Source: Euglena gracilis (Eukaryota; Euglenida; Euglenophyceae; Euglenales). From it: a stretch of 64,000 nt of DNA. Positions 54,201 to 63,700 of this stretch are shown here, in pieces (position 1 is the stretch's first letter; every line of letters starts with the position of its first letter). Position numbers and translations under genes: made by a program. The notes below the pieces were generated by a model that saw only the letters and a program-made list of their open reading frames with translations, was not told the DNA's origin and made no database searches. The stretch is from the NCBI GenBank assembly GCA_039621445.1, contig CP154957.1:35222227-35286226 (forward strand). Direction: 5' to 3'.

Positions 54201-54643
54201 AACCATGTCCAGTGTACCTTGATTGATTGCTTCCGTTTTTGTCGTCATCAGCTCCAAAGTTGTACAAAACAGTTAGGTGAATTGGGGCGTGCTCATGTGG
54301 TCGCAATTTACGTTGTTTTGCATATGCACACCATTTCAGCTTGTTTATTTGTTATTTTTTGTTGAAGTGCAGTTTTTTTTGCAGTTTTTTTTGCATTTTT
54401 TTGCAGTTTTTTTGCAGTGCGGTTTTTGACCAGCCCATGTACAGTTTCTCCCCCTCCCTGTGGGGAGCCAAACACTGGGGGGGGGGGCTGGTTCCTAAAA
54501 GGTGTCATTGCCATTCTGCTTTTCTTTGACCCCAGTTTTCCAACCGAAGAAGGTTGCTCGGGTTGCTCGGCTGTTTGCACATGTCGCCGGGGAATTCTTT
54601 ACCACAATTGCTGTGCCCCTCGCCTGTCTGTCGTCCGCCGCAG
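51261..54643. other. Intergenic region with repeats and a coding-like AT-rich stretch
   Basis: 53,050-53,470 is an inverted arrangement of CTAGCTAG/CTAGTCC motifs, poly-C/G and CG hairpins, related to 35,175-35,470. From about 53,560 to 53,975 a plus frame reads without stops with several Cys and His (FFLICQKFPGGRPFGNPLK; KVCDGCCGFFF), faintly like a small zinc-binding domain. A second frame follows at 53,946-54,179 (VHFSIFRKGTVWYLCGHGRY). No start, family or joint was established, so this is possibly a decayed mobile-element gene. Confidence 0.35.
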
Positions 54644-54680
54644 AACGACCGATGGCGCCTCTGGGCGGCCCAGCGGCGTG

Positions 54681-54776
54681 ATGCATCGCCGGGGCCGGGC
54701 GCAGGACACGGAGGACAAGTGGTTTGAGGACGATGGGCCCCCGCCTCCTCCGCCCGCTGCCTCCACCCCAGCCAGG
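54681..54776 (+). CDS. DEAD-box helicase exon 1
   Basis: [20 protein letters not shown] then a Pro run. A CAG acceptor at 54,643 leaves a 37-nt leader with one out-of-frame ATG. Donor AGG|GTGACC. Confidence 0.7.
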
Positions 54777-57700
54777 GTGACCCGAGGAAGGCCGCGGCCA
54801 AGCCGAGGGGCTGCAGTGTGAGGCCTCATATTTGCCAGCCCCGAAAGTCAAAAAACAATCACAAACAAAAAGAGCCAGTCCGCTGCTCAGTTCTTTTTCT
54901 GGTTTTCGTTCCTGATTTTTCTGATCTTTCAGTGTCAGTTCTCGCGTTGTTTGGCTCCTCCAACTGTCAATATTTTTTCTGTTTCATCGCTGAAACCGCA
55001 GTTTCTGGATGGCTTTTCTGTGAGCATATCACCGTCTGCAGCGCTTTGCGCCAGGTTTCGCTTCTCGGTGGGTCCCTGTTTTGTTTTCGTCTGTTTGGCC
55101 GGGGGGGGGGCTTTAATGGAAGGAATCGCAAGAGTCGTGGGGAGCTATTCGGGGCGAACATGTCCAACGTGGGAGGGCCAGGGGTCTAATTGCCCACGGT
55201 GAGCCACTGAGCCGAGGTCCGGGGCGGTCTGCCTCCGGCGGCCGGCGATGCGGAGGACCCGCTGGATGCCTTCATGGCGGGCATCACCGCCACCGTAGCG
55301 AAGCAGTCGACCCAGCCGGCAGCCAAGCCAGCCCCACCCGCACCGAGCCGGGAGCCGGAGGAGCCCGATGCGATTGATCTGTGCCAGGCTGGGGCATGGG
55401 AAAAAGTGTGTATGGATGTGTGCGTTGTGGATGTGTTTGTGTGTGTATTTGTGTGCGTGTGTGTATGTGTGTGTACGTGTGCGTATGTGTGTATGTGTGT
55501 GTATGTGTGTGTGATGTGTGTATGTGCGTGTATGTGTGTGCATGCATGTGTGTGCGTGCGTGTGTGAGCCTGTGTCTGTGTGTATGTGTGTGTGTGTGTG
55601 AATGATGGTGTGGTGATTTGCCGGAGTCGACAGCCTCGAGTATGGTCGCGAGTCGCCCACCTTGGGGTGGGTTGCCCACCGCCCAGCCCGCCCCGGCCTG
55701 GGGCTGTATTACCAGTACAAGGAGACCCACAAGGGGTATGGCGTGGCGTACGGCACCGCCGATGAGGCACAGGGCCTTGCCGCGGTGGGATGGGCACCGT
55801 GGTGTGGATCCCCCCCCCGGCCCCAGGGTGGGCTGCGGTGCCCTGGCCGCGATGTGTACGCCGCGGCGAAGGCTGTGGATGCCGACTTGGGGCCACGGCG
55901 CCCGCTTCCAGGCTGGCCACCGCATGCCACACTGATGGCCACAGGTTTGCAGTCACAGGTTCATTGCGTGACCACTTGTCATTGCGTGACCACTTGTTTG
56001 GTGCCCCTCTTCTACGCTTCTATGGGGGTATCGGTGTGGTGAAGGGAAGTGGGGAGGGTCGGCAAATCGAAGTTGCGTTTGCAGAGTACCAGATGGGGGC
56101 AGGGCAGAACGGGAATCGGCCAAACAGCCAGGGTGGTGGGTGGGGGGGTTGACCCCCCACCTTTTCCCGTGTTTCCGGGAGCACCAATTTTAGGCCCCAC
56201 AATTTTTCCGGCGCCTTCGGCGCCAGGAAAGATTTGTTCAAAAAATCTGTGAAAATGCTGTGGTTGGTGGGTGGGGGGGTCGACCCCCCCACCAGGCCTT
56301 CCCGTACAGCCCTGGATTGGGGTCCGGCCCTGGGATGGCTGGGGTCGGCCCCCAGCCACGCAAGCGGCACCGTGGCGGAGGTACGACAGTGACGGGCGGC
56401 CGCGGCGGAAGAAGGAGCCGGACGCCCTCCCGGCGGTGGACCACGCCAAGGCGAAGTACGCCCCGTTTGTGAAGCGGTTCTACGAGCCTCCGGAGGAGCT
56501 GCGGACGTTGTCCGCCGAGGCGCTGAAGGAGCACCTCAAGGAGCTGGACGTCACGACCTGGCTTTGGCTCCGGGCTCGGCACTGGCGCGCTGCGGTGTGC
56601 TGGTGAGGGGTGCCCCGGAGAGCCAACGCCTGGGCGCGGTGACCGGCTGCCAGCCCATCAGTCAGGGGGGCGATCCTGAAGTGCAATCTTCACTGAAGCA
56701 CGGAGACCCGCCTCTTCTGAGCAACTGATTCCCATCTTTGAGAAAAGGTTGCTGTCTGGCGGGACCTCCCCTCAGGAGTTGTGATCAAACCTTTTCAAGC
56801 TCCAATCCCAGGGATGGGGCACCCAACGGCGCAAGGAAAGATTGCCCGAGAACTTCTTGTTCCCAAAAAGGCCCGCCCGGCTGCCCGTACGGGGTCAGGA
56901 CCCCGCAGGCATGAGGCGTCGCCCCTCTGCCCCCACGCCAGTGCGCTCGTGGCAGCAGCTGGGCCTGGAGGCCGCCCTCCTGGAGGGCCTCGCCCGCCTC
57001 GGCTTCGCGGCGCCCACCCCCATCCAGTGCGCCGCCCTCCCGGTGGTGCTCGCTGGGCGAGACATGCCCAGGGCCCCGCAGTCCTGTGTACTTGTGTGAG
57101 GTGCGTGTGGAAGGGCCAGCCTGCCATGTGTGTCACGTGTGTGATGGCTGGCCTGCCGTGTTGCGCGAGGCGGGGTCCTGGCGCGGATTGGCTTGGCCCG
57201 GACCGGGTCGGGGAAGACCGTGGCGTACCTATTGCCGCTGTGCGTGCACATCTCAATGCAGGTGCGGAGCATCCTATTTACGTATCACTGTTGGGCTGAG
57301 TTGCCATGCAACTGGTTGGCCGAAGCTGTCCTGGTGCACATGAATACGAGCTGTGTCTTTTATGGTTGATGATCTTTCTGACGACTTTTTGTTGGGTGCT
57401 GTTTTCAGGAAAAATCTGAGCCAAGAAAAACGATGCAAGTTGAAGAGGAATTCTGCCTTGTCAAAACCAGGGGATGCCATGTTCGATCAGTTGGGGGTTC
57501 TCTCCCGATACGCGCCTTTTGTGCCATTTTTTTACGGTGGTTTGTGATTTCCCAATTTACGTTTTCCCAGAAAATTTTTGTTTATGTTCTTTTTTTTTGT
57601 GTTTTCCCCAACCATTTTTGGTATTTCTGCATTTTGCTGTGTTTGTTTCTCACAGTTTTCTATAACAGGGTTTTCCCTCACACACATTATTAATATATTT

Positions 57701-60700
57701 CTGTCAATTTTGGTTAATTCTGCATTTCCGGGGTTTCCCTGCATTTTTTTCAGCTTTTGTAACCCCCCCCCCCCAAATATAAAACCCCCGGTTTTATATT
57801 TGGGCGGAAATTTCAAGACCCCCAGGGGGGGGGTTATATTTGGGGAGGGGGGGTTTATATTCAGTCGGAAAAATGAATTTCCTGGCGGGATCCAGTAGTC
57901 ACTTTTTCGGTCCAAAATCACAAATACGCCACCCTTTGGGGGTCCAAACATTTCACTTTTCGGGCGAAGGAGCAATTTTCACACGTTTTTGGTATAAAAA
58001 AAAACTGCTCCCAAATCTGCCAAAAATCACAATTTCAGGAGAGATTTTGTCGAATTTTTTTCCTTCCGGCGCGAAGCGCCGGAGGGGGGGTTTGTATTTG
58101 GGCAGGATTTCAAGGTCCTCAGGGGGGGTTTATATTTGGGTGGGGTGTTGTATTTGGGGGGGTTATATTTGGGGGGGTTTACAATGCTTTCTGTTTTTCT
58201 TTCTTCTTTGACGCACTCTATATTTAGCATTTTCTGTATTTTTTCCCCACACACCCAACCCCCCCCCATGAATAAGCACCCATCCATGAATGATTCTGGA
58301 AGAAATTACCTTCTCTTCTCGTTTCAGGACCCTCTGCCGAAGGGGCAGGGACCCATCGGGCTGGTGGTGACCCCTGCCCAGACCCAAACCGGGTATGCCA
58401 CATGTCCACAGATGTTACCAGATGCCACACACGTAGATGCTACCAGAGGGAGGGGTGTATCTCACCCCCCATATGCAGCCCCAACCTAGGAATCACTTGC
58501 CCAAGATTTGAAATGAGCCGCGTGAAGTAATTGCCCCCCTCTGTCATTGGCCCTCCCACCAGCCACCCCCAGCAGTTTCCAATTCCCGGCCAGGGGCTGC
58601 CCCCACCCGGGAGCTGGCCCAGCAGGTGTACGGCGAGGCCCGCAAGTTCCTGCGGCTCTATGCGTGCCGCGTGCTACCTGGCCGGGCCCCTCTGCCAGCC
58701 AGGCATCCACCGAGGCCCTGGCGCCGAGGCCCCAAGAGCCACGGCTGCAAGAGAAACACAACCACTGCTGCAAACTGCAGGAAAACCCAAAAAAAATTCA
58801 AAAGGAAAATCATTCAAAAAAAATGTTCAAAATGGCCCGTTTGCCAGCTCTCCAGCGCTCTTCCGAAACTCCCACAGCAATGCTCATGTTAATGATTGGG
58901 GACCGGAAGAAATACATTGAGATTGTCCAATGGGGAAGCCCAAACGATGGAGATCAGAAAGGAAGCCCAAAGCATTACATTTCAACACGCTGCTTCTTCT
59001 TTTTGTTGGATGGCTCACCACGCGAGGGTGCAAAAGAATTCAACCATATTCAGTTTTAAATGCCATTTCCTCTGTTTTTTTCTTCAAAAAAATAATAATA
59101 ATCTTCAACGGTTTTTCTAATCCCTCTGGATGTGTTACTCACCGTCACTCATGATTTGTCGTGCAAAGGCCTTTTTAGAAACTTCCTTCTTTGGCAATTT
59201 GGTGGTTTGTTCTCGTGTCTGGCAGGATTCGAGTTTTCCAGAGGTGCCTGCTCCCATTTTTGGCGGCAAGGATCGGGGGGACCAGGTGTGCCCTGTGTAC
59301 CCTTTTAAGGGCCAGTACAATTTTTTTCCCCAGTTGTGAGCGCTCAATGGTTCATTGACCTGGTCCAGAAAGAGAGCGTATTCCACAGCCATAGACCCGC
59401 TCAAGGACCAGGGTTCGTCCGATGGAAGGAGAGTTCGATCCAGAGTTTCGATGTGGGTGCCCCCTTTCCTTCACAGGGGGCAGGGTCGGTCCACCCCCAG
59501 CAGCCAGGGGGGTCTGGACTAGGCCACCCTGGTCAAGATTTTTTCACTGTGAATTTTCCCGTTTTTTTGATTATTTTTTTTCTTCAAAAATTGCCAAAAT
59601 AACATTTTGGTCGATTTTTAGTACCTTAAGAATTGCCAGCCCACCACTCCACGCAGGGTCAAACCATCCATTTTGTCCGTGACACTGTTTGGATTTCCCC
59701 CCAATCTGGACCACCTCCCCCGTCATTATGTGGCACCCTGGCCAGACCCCCCCCATCCAGAGCTGAACAGAAATCCCGGAAACAGTGGGCCAGTGGTCGA
59801 ACACCCCCCTCCCCAACTCCGTCTTGGTTGGGGGTTGGGCCGACCACCCCCCCCTTCCTCTTTTTTTCCAGACTGCCAATTTTTAGGCCAAATTTTTCCT
59901 TGTGCAGTGCTGTGGTGGGGAGGGGGGTTGAATGCCCCCCCCCCCGTACAGCTTTGCGCACCTCCAAAGGTGCGGACCACCACAAGGGCAACTGTTCGTC
60001 GTATTGGCCAAAATGTTCAACTGACTGGCCGACAAGTGGACTGGGGAAGGCAGGGGGCAGTGAGTGATGTCGTGGCTTGGAATGAATGCCACTTGGCTGA
60101 TGTTACCCCTCTTCACCAACTTTAGCAAGTGTTCCTCTGCCAACCCCCCCCCCCTCCACCGACGTCCTCCCCCCCCCCGGCACAGATCAAGGCGCTGAAG
60201 GGCGGGTGCGACGCCGTCGTCTGCACCCCGGGCCGCATGGTCGATATGCTGCGGCAGCGGGCGTGCCGGCTGGCGCACTGCACATTCCTCGTGCTGGACG
60301 AGGCGGACAAACTGTTTGAGATGGGCTTCGAGGCGCAGCTGCGGTCCATCGTGTGCAAACCCTGGCAGCAGTTGGGGGTCAACACCACGCATTCGCATGT
60401 CCATTTTCTTTGGGCGGAGTCCTGTGTGTCCTAAACGGAATGTTTTTTTTCTTTGCCACCCACCCGAATCATGGTGTAGCATTTATTTTCTGCGGAAATT
60501 TGAGAGGAAGCCCACGGGCAGTAACTCCGGTGCTGAGCCATGTTCTGTCCTGTGCTGCATCAGCCATAGCCTGCCCCCAAACCTCTGCACGGTATCCTGG
60601 TCCGCCATTCTGCCACGCTACCAAAGCCTGTCAACCAAAGTGTCTAGCTCCGCACGGTGCGTGGTTTGCCAGAGTTGCTGGATCCGCCCCCTCCCCAACC

Positions 60701-61306
60701 ACCCGGGGCTTGGCCGCGGGCCAGGTTCGCCCGGACCGCCAGACGGTAATCCGGGGATTTCTCACGCCGGAACGGACCCTGCCCCCCTCCCCAGCCCCCC
60801 AGCCAGCCAGCAACATTCTCCAGCTGGCCGGCTGGACCCCCCGGGGGGGGGGGGTCCCAGAGGACGTCCCCGGGCGGCAATGTTCTCCGCGACGTTCGAC
60901 CCCAAGCTGCAGGCGCTTGCCCGGGACACGATGGAGGAGCCGCTGACCGTCACCGTCGGCCGGGGGCCACCTTTGGGGGCCGGGACCCGTGTCCGCTGTG
61001 CAGCGGCACCCCTCAGCCCCCCCCCCCAACCCCTTCCAGGCAGGGGAGGGTTGGAAGTGCTCTCTCACCGCCCAATCCAGCCGTCCGGGTCTGGGCTGCT
61101 TGGGTCCCTGAGGGCCCTGGCGGCCTGGCCTGGACGCAGTGCCCGGGCAGTTGGGGGCCAACCGTTGCCGCGGCGGGAAGGTGGCCGCCGCCGCCGGCCG
61201 GACGGGGACGGCAAACGCTGACATCCAACAGGAGGTGCTGGTCCTGCAGTCGCACGCCGAGAAGTGGGACCGGCTGATGGACCTGCTGCCGGATGCACTG
61301 GAGGCG
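54681..61306 (+). CDS. DEAD-box RNA helicase, DDX46(PRP5)/DDX42 subgroup, partial at 3' side
   Basis: Exons: 54681-54776, 55217-55380, 55706-55784, 56045-56096, 56320-56554, 56886-57065, 57186-57261, 58328-58375, 58605-58670, 59226-59285, 60186-60350, 60725-60747, 60879-60990, 61232-61306 or beyond. Motifs in order: N-terminal [11 protein letters not shown] and YDSDGRP, PF-x-x-x-FY-E, TVRG, Q motif [14 protein letters not shown], motif I AR-TGSGKT, Ia PTREL, GG, Ib CTPGR, II DEAD, QTVM, III SAT, then the linker to the second RecA domain. DPLDAFM, CTPGRM, RPDRQTVMFSATF and TVRG recall DDX46/PRP5; YDSDG and PIDH-like DALPAVDH recall DDX42. Both act with U2 snRNP/SF3B in prespliceosome assembly, so a spliceosomal ATPase is the likely role. 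The second RecA domain (motifs IV-VI) is not seen and presumably lies beyond the window. Start chosen at the first in-frame ATG after an AG at 54,643. Confidence 0.88.
55217..55380 (+). CDS. DEAD-box helicase exon 2
   Basis: [20 protein letters not shown] then AGITATVAK and a Pro/Ala/Glu tail ending DAIDL. The 3' joint is irregular: see the intron at 55,381. Confidence 0.8.
55381..55705 (+). other. Intron with irregular ends, likely nonconventional or intermediate
   Basis: Starts GTGCCAGGC and ends GGCCTGGGGCT. No AG acceptor keeps the frame, while joining CT to G gives L-YYQYKE. CCAGGC near the start pairs with GCCTGG near the end; the CAG and CTG are one base off the exact +4/-8 spacing. 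It contains a TG/TATG microsatellite at about 55,405-55,600. Confidence 0.55.
55706..55784 (+). CDS. DEAD-box helicase exon 3
   Basis: [20 protein letters not shown] then AQGLAA, donor GCG|GTGGGA. An earlier nonconventional end at 55,766 (GAT GAG) is also possible. Confidence 0.6.
56045..56096 (+). CDS. DEAD-box helicase exon 4 (short)
   Basis: [18 protein letters not shown]. The left edge may be 56,045, 56,057 or 56,085. The right edge is set by the nonconventional intron that follows. Confidence 0.5.
56097..56319 (+). other. Nonconventional intron carrying terminal inverted repeats (family copy 2)
   Basis: 223 nt, no GT-AG. It begins GGGCAGGGCAGAACGGGAA and ends TTCCCGTACAGCCCTGGATTG. Bases +4..+19 face -6..-21 with two mismatches; CAG at +4..+6, CTG at -8..-6. 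Splicing gives ATG GGG GTC ([12 protein letters not shown]) and leads in frame into YDSDG. It shares GAACGGGAATCGGCCAAACA, TTTCCGGGAGCACCAATTTT and its overall plan with the intron at 38,173. Confidence 0.8.
56320..56554 (+). CDS. DEAD-box helicase exon 5
   Basis: [32 protein letters not shown], then [20 protein letters not shown] and [17 protein letters not shown]: the conserved region before the Q motif. Confidence 0.85.
56555..56885 (+). other. Nonconventional intron (CTGG/CCGG stem)
   Basis: Begins GACCTGGC, ends CCGGCTGCC. +4..+7 pair with -6..-9 (one G-U). Splicing gives ELDVTVRGQ, matching the T-V-K/R-G of PRP5-type helicases. A GT-AG alternative (GTGAGG donor at 56,602) keeps no conserved residues. 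Confidence 0.6.
56886..57065 (+). CDS. DEAD-box helicase exon 6 (Q motif)
   Basis: [12 protein letters not shown], then [40 protein letters not shown] and DM: the aromatic-upstream Q motif GFAAPTPIQ. Confidence 0.9.
57066..57185 (+). other. Nonconventional intron with exact CAG/CTG signature
   Basis: 120 nt, starts GCCCAGGGCC, ends GGTCCTGGCGCG. CAG at +4..+6, CTG at -8..-6, stem CCAGG/CCTGG. Removing it gives [15 protein letters not shown], the expected motif I context. A GT-AG alternative would insert eight unconserved residues. Confidence 0.85.
57186..57261 (+). CDS. DEAD-box helicase exon 7 (Walker A)
   Basis: [20 protein letters not shown] then HISMQ; motif I TGSGKT; donor CAG|GTGCGG. 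Confidence 0.92.
57759..58182. mobile_element. MITE-like element in helicase intron 7
   Basis: GTAACCCCCCCCCCCCAAAT on the left and ATTTGGGGGGGTTTAC on the right, inverted. Internal poly-G plus TTATATTTGGG copies and a CCGGCGC-GAA-GCGCCGG hairpin at 58,066. Confidence 0.75.
58328..58375 (+). CDS. DEAD-box helicase exon 8
   Basis: [16 protein letters not shown]; acceptor TTCGTTTCAG; the right edge is set by the nonconventional intron. Confidence 0.85.
58376..58604 (+). other. Nonconventional intron splitting motif Ia
   Basis: 229 nt, starts GCCCAGACCC, ends GGGGCTGCCCCC. CAG at +4..+6, CTG at -8..-6, CCC/GGG pairing further in. It joins CCT to ACC as [11 protein letters not shown]. No GT-AG pair gives PTREL in frame. 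Confidence 0.85.
58605..58670 (+). CDS. DEAD-box helicase exon 9 (motif Ia)
   Basis: [20 protein letters not shown] then CR; donor CGC|GTGCTA. Confidence 0.9.
58671..59225. other. Helicase intron 9, no further gene seen
   Basis: A GT-AG intron. One AT-rich frame at 58,800-59,060 stays open ([19 protein letters not shown]) but has no support as an exon. Confidence 0.6.
59226..59285 (+). CDS. DEAD-box helicase exon 10 (GG region)
   Basis: [20 protein letters not shown], 60 nt, phase 0 on both sides, acceptor TGTCTGGCAG, donor CAG|GTGTGC. It falls where the family has its Y-G-G segment between motifs Ia and Ib. Confidence 0.7.
60186..60350 (+). CDS. DEAD-box helicase exon 11 (motifs Ib and II)
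   Basis: [20 protein letters not shown], then [20 protein letters not shown] and LRSI. Motif II is DEAD. If the GTGTGC donor is used, three family residues before VRPDRQ are absent; reading on through VCK would restore the usual length. Confidence 0.92.
60725..60747 (+). CDS. DEAD-box helicase micro-exon 12
   Basis: 23 nt coding VRPDRQT plus two bases; acceptor GGGCCAG. The following bases pair with the far intron end. Confidence 0.75.
60748..60878 (+). other. Nonconventional intron with 7-bp CCGGGGA/TCCCCGG stem
   Basis: 131 nt, starts AATCCGGGGA, ends TCCCCGGGCGGC. +4..+10 pair with -6..-12. Splicing gives QTVMFSATF. No AG acceptor keeps the frame. It contains a GTCCAGC/GCTGGAC-type palindrome module shared with repeats elsewhere. 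Confidence 0.75.
60879..60990 (+). CDS. DEAD-box helicase exon 13 (motif III)
   Basis: [20 protein letters not shown] then PLTVTVGRG; donor CGT|GTCCGC (right edge uncertain). Confidence 0.8.
61232..61306 (+). CDS. DEAD-box helicase exon 14, right edge open
   Basis: [20 protein letters not shown] then DALEA; acceptor ATCCAACAG. It corresponds to the start of the second RecA domain. A possible further exon at 61,499-61,550 reads KKAQHRLQMHGWAT, like the strand after motif IV, but its joints are unclear. Confidence 0.7.
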
Positions 61307-61649
61307 TGCTCTGAGCCCTTTCCACTCGCATGTACCAACAATTCTGTCGGGACGGGTCTCCGCTGTCCACTGGGGTGTTTCTCAGGGCCACTGGTTGGCC
61401 TTGCCTTTGTGTTTTCTATTTTACCCCCACCCCCACCAACACGAAGCCCCAGAAACATTTTTCCAGCTCCTGAATTTGAAAGCGCACCCGGACGCCAGTC
61501 AAGAAGGCCCAGCACAGGCTGCAGATGCACGGTTGGGCGACGTTTCGGCCCTGCCTGCACAGCCCCATTCGGGGGGGGGGGGCGTTGCTGACCTCCGCCG
61601 ACGCCCAAGAACATCGGCGTCGCTCCGCGGGGGGGGGGGGTTGCCACAG

Positions 61650-61965
61650 GAGGTTGGGCCCGATTTGGTTGGGCCGGCGGCCGGCGGCCGTCGCGCCAAC
61701 CTGGGTTGGTCCACGGCCAGCCGCGGCTGGCCGCAGCCCTAACCAGAGCCATATCAACACAGCTTGTGGTTGGGCCGCGACTGGCCGCGGCCCAACCAAA
61801 AAAATTTTTATCGCGTCATAGGTTGGTTGACGGTCGACCGCGGCTGGCTGCGGCTGACCGTCAACCAACCAAGGCAATTTTGAAAGTATGTCTAGTTGGA
61901 CCACAGCCAGCCGCGGCCCAACCAAGAGCATTTTGTTACGTGTCTTTGGTTGGGTCCAACCAAGG
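61650..61965. repeat. Tandem palindromes of GGTTGG..CCGCGG..CCAACC type
   Basis: Four spaced copies of imperfect 35-45 bp palindromes centred on CCGCGG, for example GGTTGACGGTCGACCGCGGC with its inverse. The window's last 25 bases begin another copy. Confidence 0.85.
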
Positions 61966-62091
61966 CTGACCATCTATGCACTGTGCCAGTCTAGAACCAT
62001 CACCATCCTGCTTAGTTCCAACAGCTTCGCTCTTTCATTTCCCATCCTGCAATCAACAACAACAAGAGGACTGCCATTTGTGGGAAGAAAG

Positions 62092-62300
62092 TAAGGTTAG
62101 GGTTAGGGATAGGGTCAGGATGGTGTTACGGTCAGGGATGGGGTTAGGGTTAGGGTTAGGGATAAGGTTAGGGATAGGGTTAGGGTGAGAGTTAGGGTTA
62201 GGGATAGGCTTAGGGTTAGGGATAGGGACAGGGTTGGGGATAGGGTTAGGGACAGGGATAGGGTTAGGGTTAGGGATAGATTTAGGGTTAGTGTTAGGAT
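62092..62300. repeat. Interstitial telomere-like repeat, block 1
   Basis: Degenerate TTAGGG/ATAGGG hexamers (GGTTAGGGTTAGGGATAGGG). Frames across it read as Arg/Val or Leu/Thr/Asn/Pro repeats and are artefacts. Confidence 0.9.
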
Positions 62301-62471
62301 ATGAACCTTGCATGGGCTTCTCCTGCATGCACCAAGTGGCACAGTTTGCTTGAGGAAATTCTGATTCGCATCTGGTGATTTCATCATTGGGCAAGATTGG
62401 TATCATTTCATTCACCTCCTCACTACTCACGTGAACCAGAGACACAACGACTGCCCAGAGTTTGCCACGGC

Positions 62472-62706
62472 TAGTTAGGGATAGAGTTAGGGATATGGTT
62501 AGGGTTAGGGACAGGTTTAGGGTTGGGGATAGGGTTAGGGATAAGGATAGGGTTACGGTAGGGATAGGGTTGGGGTGAGAGTTAGGGATAAGGTTAGGGA
62601 TGGGGATAGGGTTAGGGTTAGGGTTAGAGATAAGGTTAGGGTTAGGGATAGGGTAAGGGATAGGGTTAGGGTTAGGGTTAGGAACAGGGTTAGGGATAGG
62701 GTTAGG
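62472..62706. repeat. Interstitial telomere-like repeat, block 2
   Basis: Same hexamer mixture as block 1. Both blocks are followed by a similar segment (ACATTGCC/ACCTTGC.., then GTGGCA..), so the whole about 380-bp unit seems duplicated. Confidence 0.9.
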
Positions 62707-63111
62707 TTACGAACATTGCCTCGTGGATCTCTGCCGTACACCTTCACAATGCACGCACCCCGCAAAAGGTGGCAAAATATCTCGCTGGTTCAGTTGTCAC
62801 GATGCACAAGGTAGCACAGGACCCAGGGTTTACCGTGAATGCCTAACAAGGGATGTAACACGTAACATGGGACGCTTGTGTTGGGGTCGAGGAAACCTGG
62901 TGCCCAATTTGATTGCCTTCCTTATGTAGCAATTATTGACCGGAATTGGAGAAAATTCGAAGTCTTCACCAGCAGGATTGTGAATATTTTATCCCTCGTT
63001 TTTTTGGGATTTTCGTTGCATTTCTGGTTGGACCTTGTCATATCGCAAGGATACTCTTTATTAATCCAGCAACTTCGTGACTTTTCACAATTAATTTTTG
63101 CAATTCATGGA

Positions 63112-63572
63112 GTAAACCCCCCCCAAAAATAAGACCCCCCCAAAAAATGAGACCCCCCCCCCCTGGACCGATCGAGCAAAAATCCAAAAATAAGACCCCC
63201 CCCATAAATAAGACCCCCCCTTGACGGCGCGAAGCGCCGGGGACGGTGAAATTTTCCCTGAAAAATTACCAAAAACCCCGATTTCATGCACAAAAATGAT
63301 GAAATTTCAAAAATTTTCAGAGTTTTGAAGTGCAAAAAACATGATAAATGTCAAATTACATCAATTTACACATGGCGCAAAGCGCCGAAGAAAAAATTTT
63401 AGTGCTTTTGGGAACCTGAAAAATGGTGTTTTTTTTCGGGCCCGGGTCGGTCAAGAAAAAAATCCAAAAATAAGACCCCCCCCAAAAAAGACCCCCCCTG
63501 GAGGCTTCCAGCAACGGACCCAAAAATAAGACCCCAAAAATAAGACCCGGGTCTTATTTTTGGGGGGGTTAC
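63112..63572. mobile_element. MITE-like element, CCCAAAAATAAGACC type
   Basis: GTAAACCCCCCCCAAAAATAAGACC on the left and GTCTTATTTTTGGGGGGGTTAC on the right, inverted. Several internal AAAAATAAGACCCCCC copies and two CGGCGC hairpins (63,225 and 63,374). Confidence 0.75.
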
Positions 63573-63579
63573 ATTTACA

Positions 63580-63700
63580 TGAGTTTAGGAATAGGTTTAG
63601 GGTTAAGGATTAGGTTGGGGTTATATGTATAGAGTAAGGGGTCAGGTTAGGGATACAGTTGAGGTTGGGGGTAGGGGGTAAGGTGGGGTTGGGGTAGGGT
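63580..63700. repeat. Weak telomere-like tract
   Basis: GTTTAGGGTTAAGGATTAGG and similar hexamer-derived sequence directly after the MITE-like element. Confidence 0.6.

Noticed and set aside
57066-57185. GT-AG reading of this helicase intron (donor 57,091, acceptor 57,170)
   Set aside because: It is in phase but inserts eight unconserved residues into GRDM-IG..GSGKT; the CAG/CTG junction restores the family sequence exactly.
60631-61752. 373-codon minus-strand frame
   Set aside because: It lies antisense to helicase exons with conserved motifs; long antisense frames are expected in GC-rich exons.
62053-62814. Arg/Val and Leu/Thr/Pro repeat proteins
   Set aside because: Translations of the telomere-like hexamer repeat.
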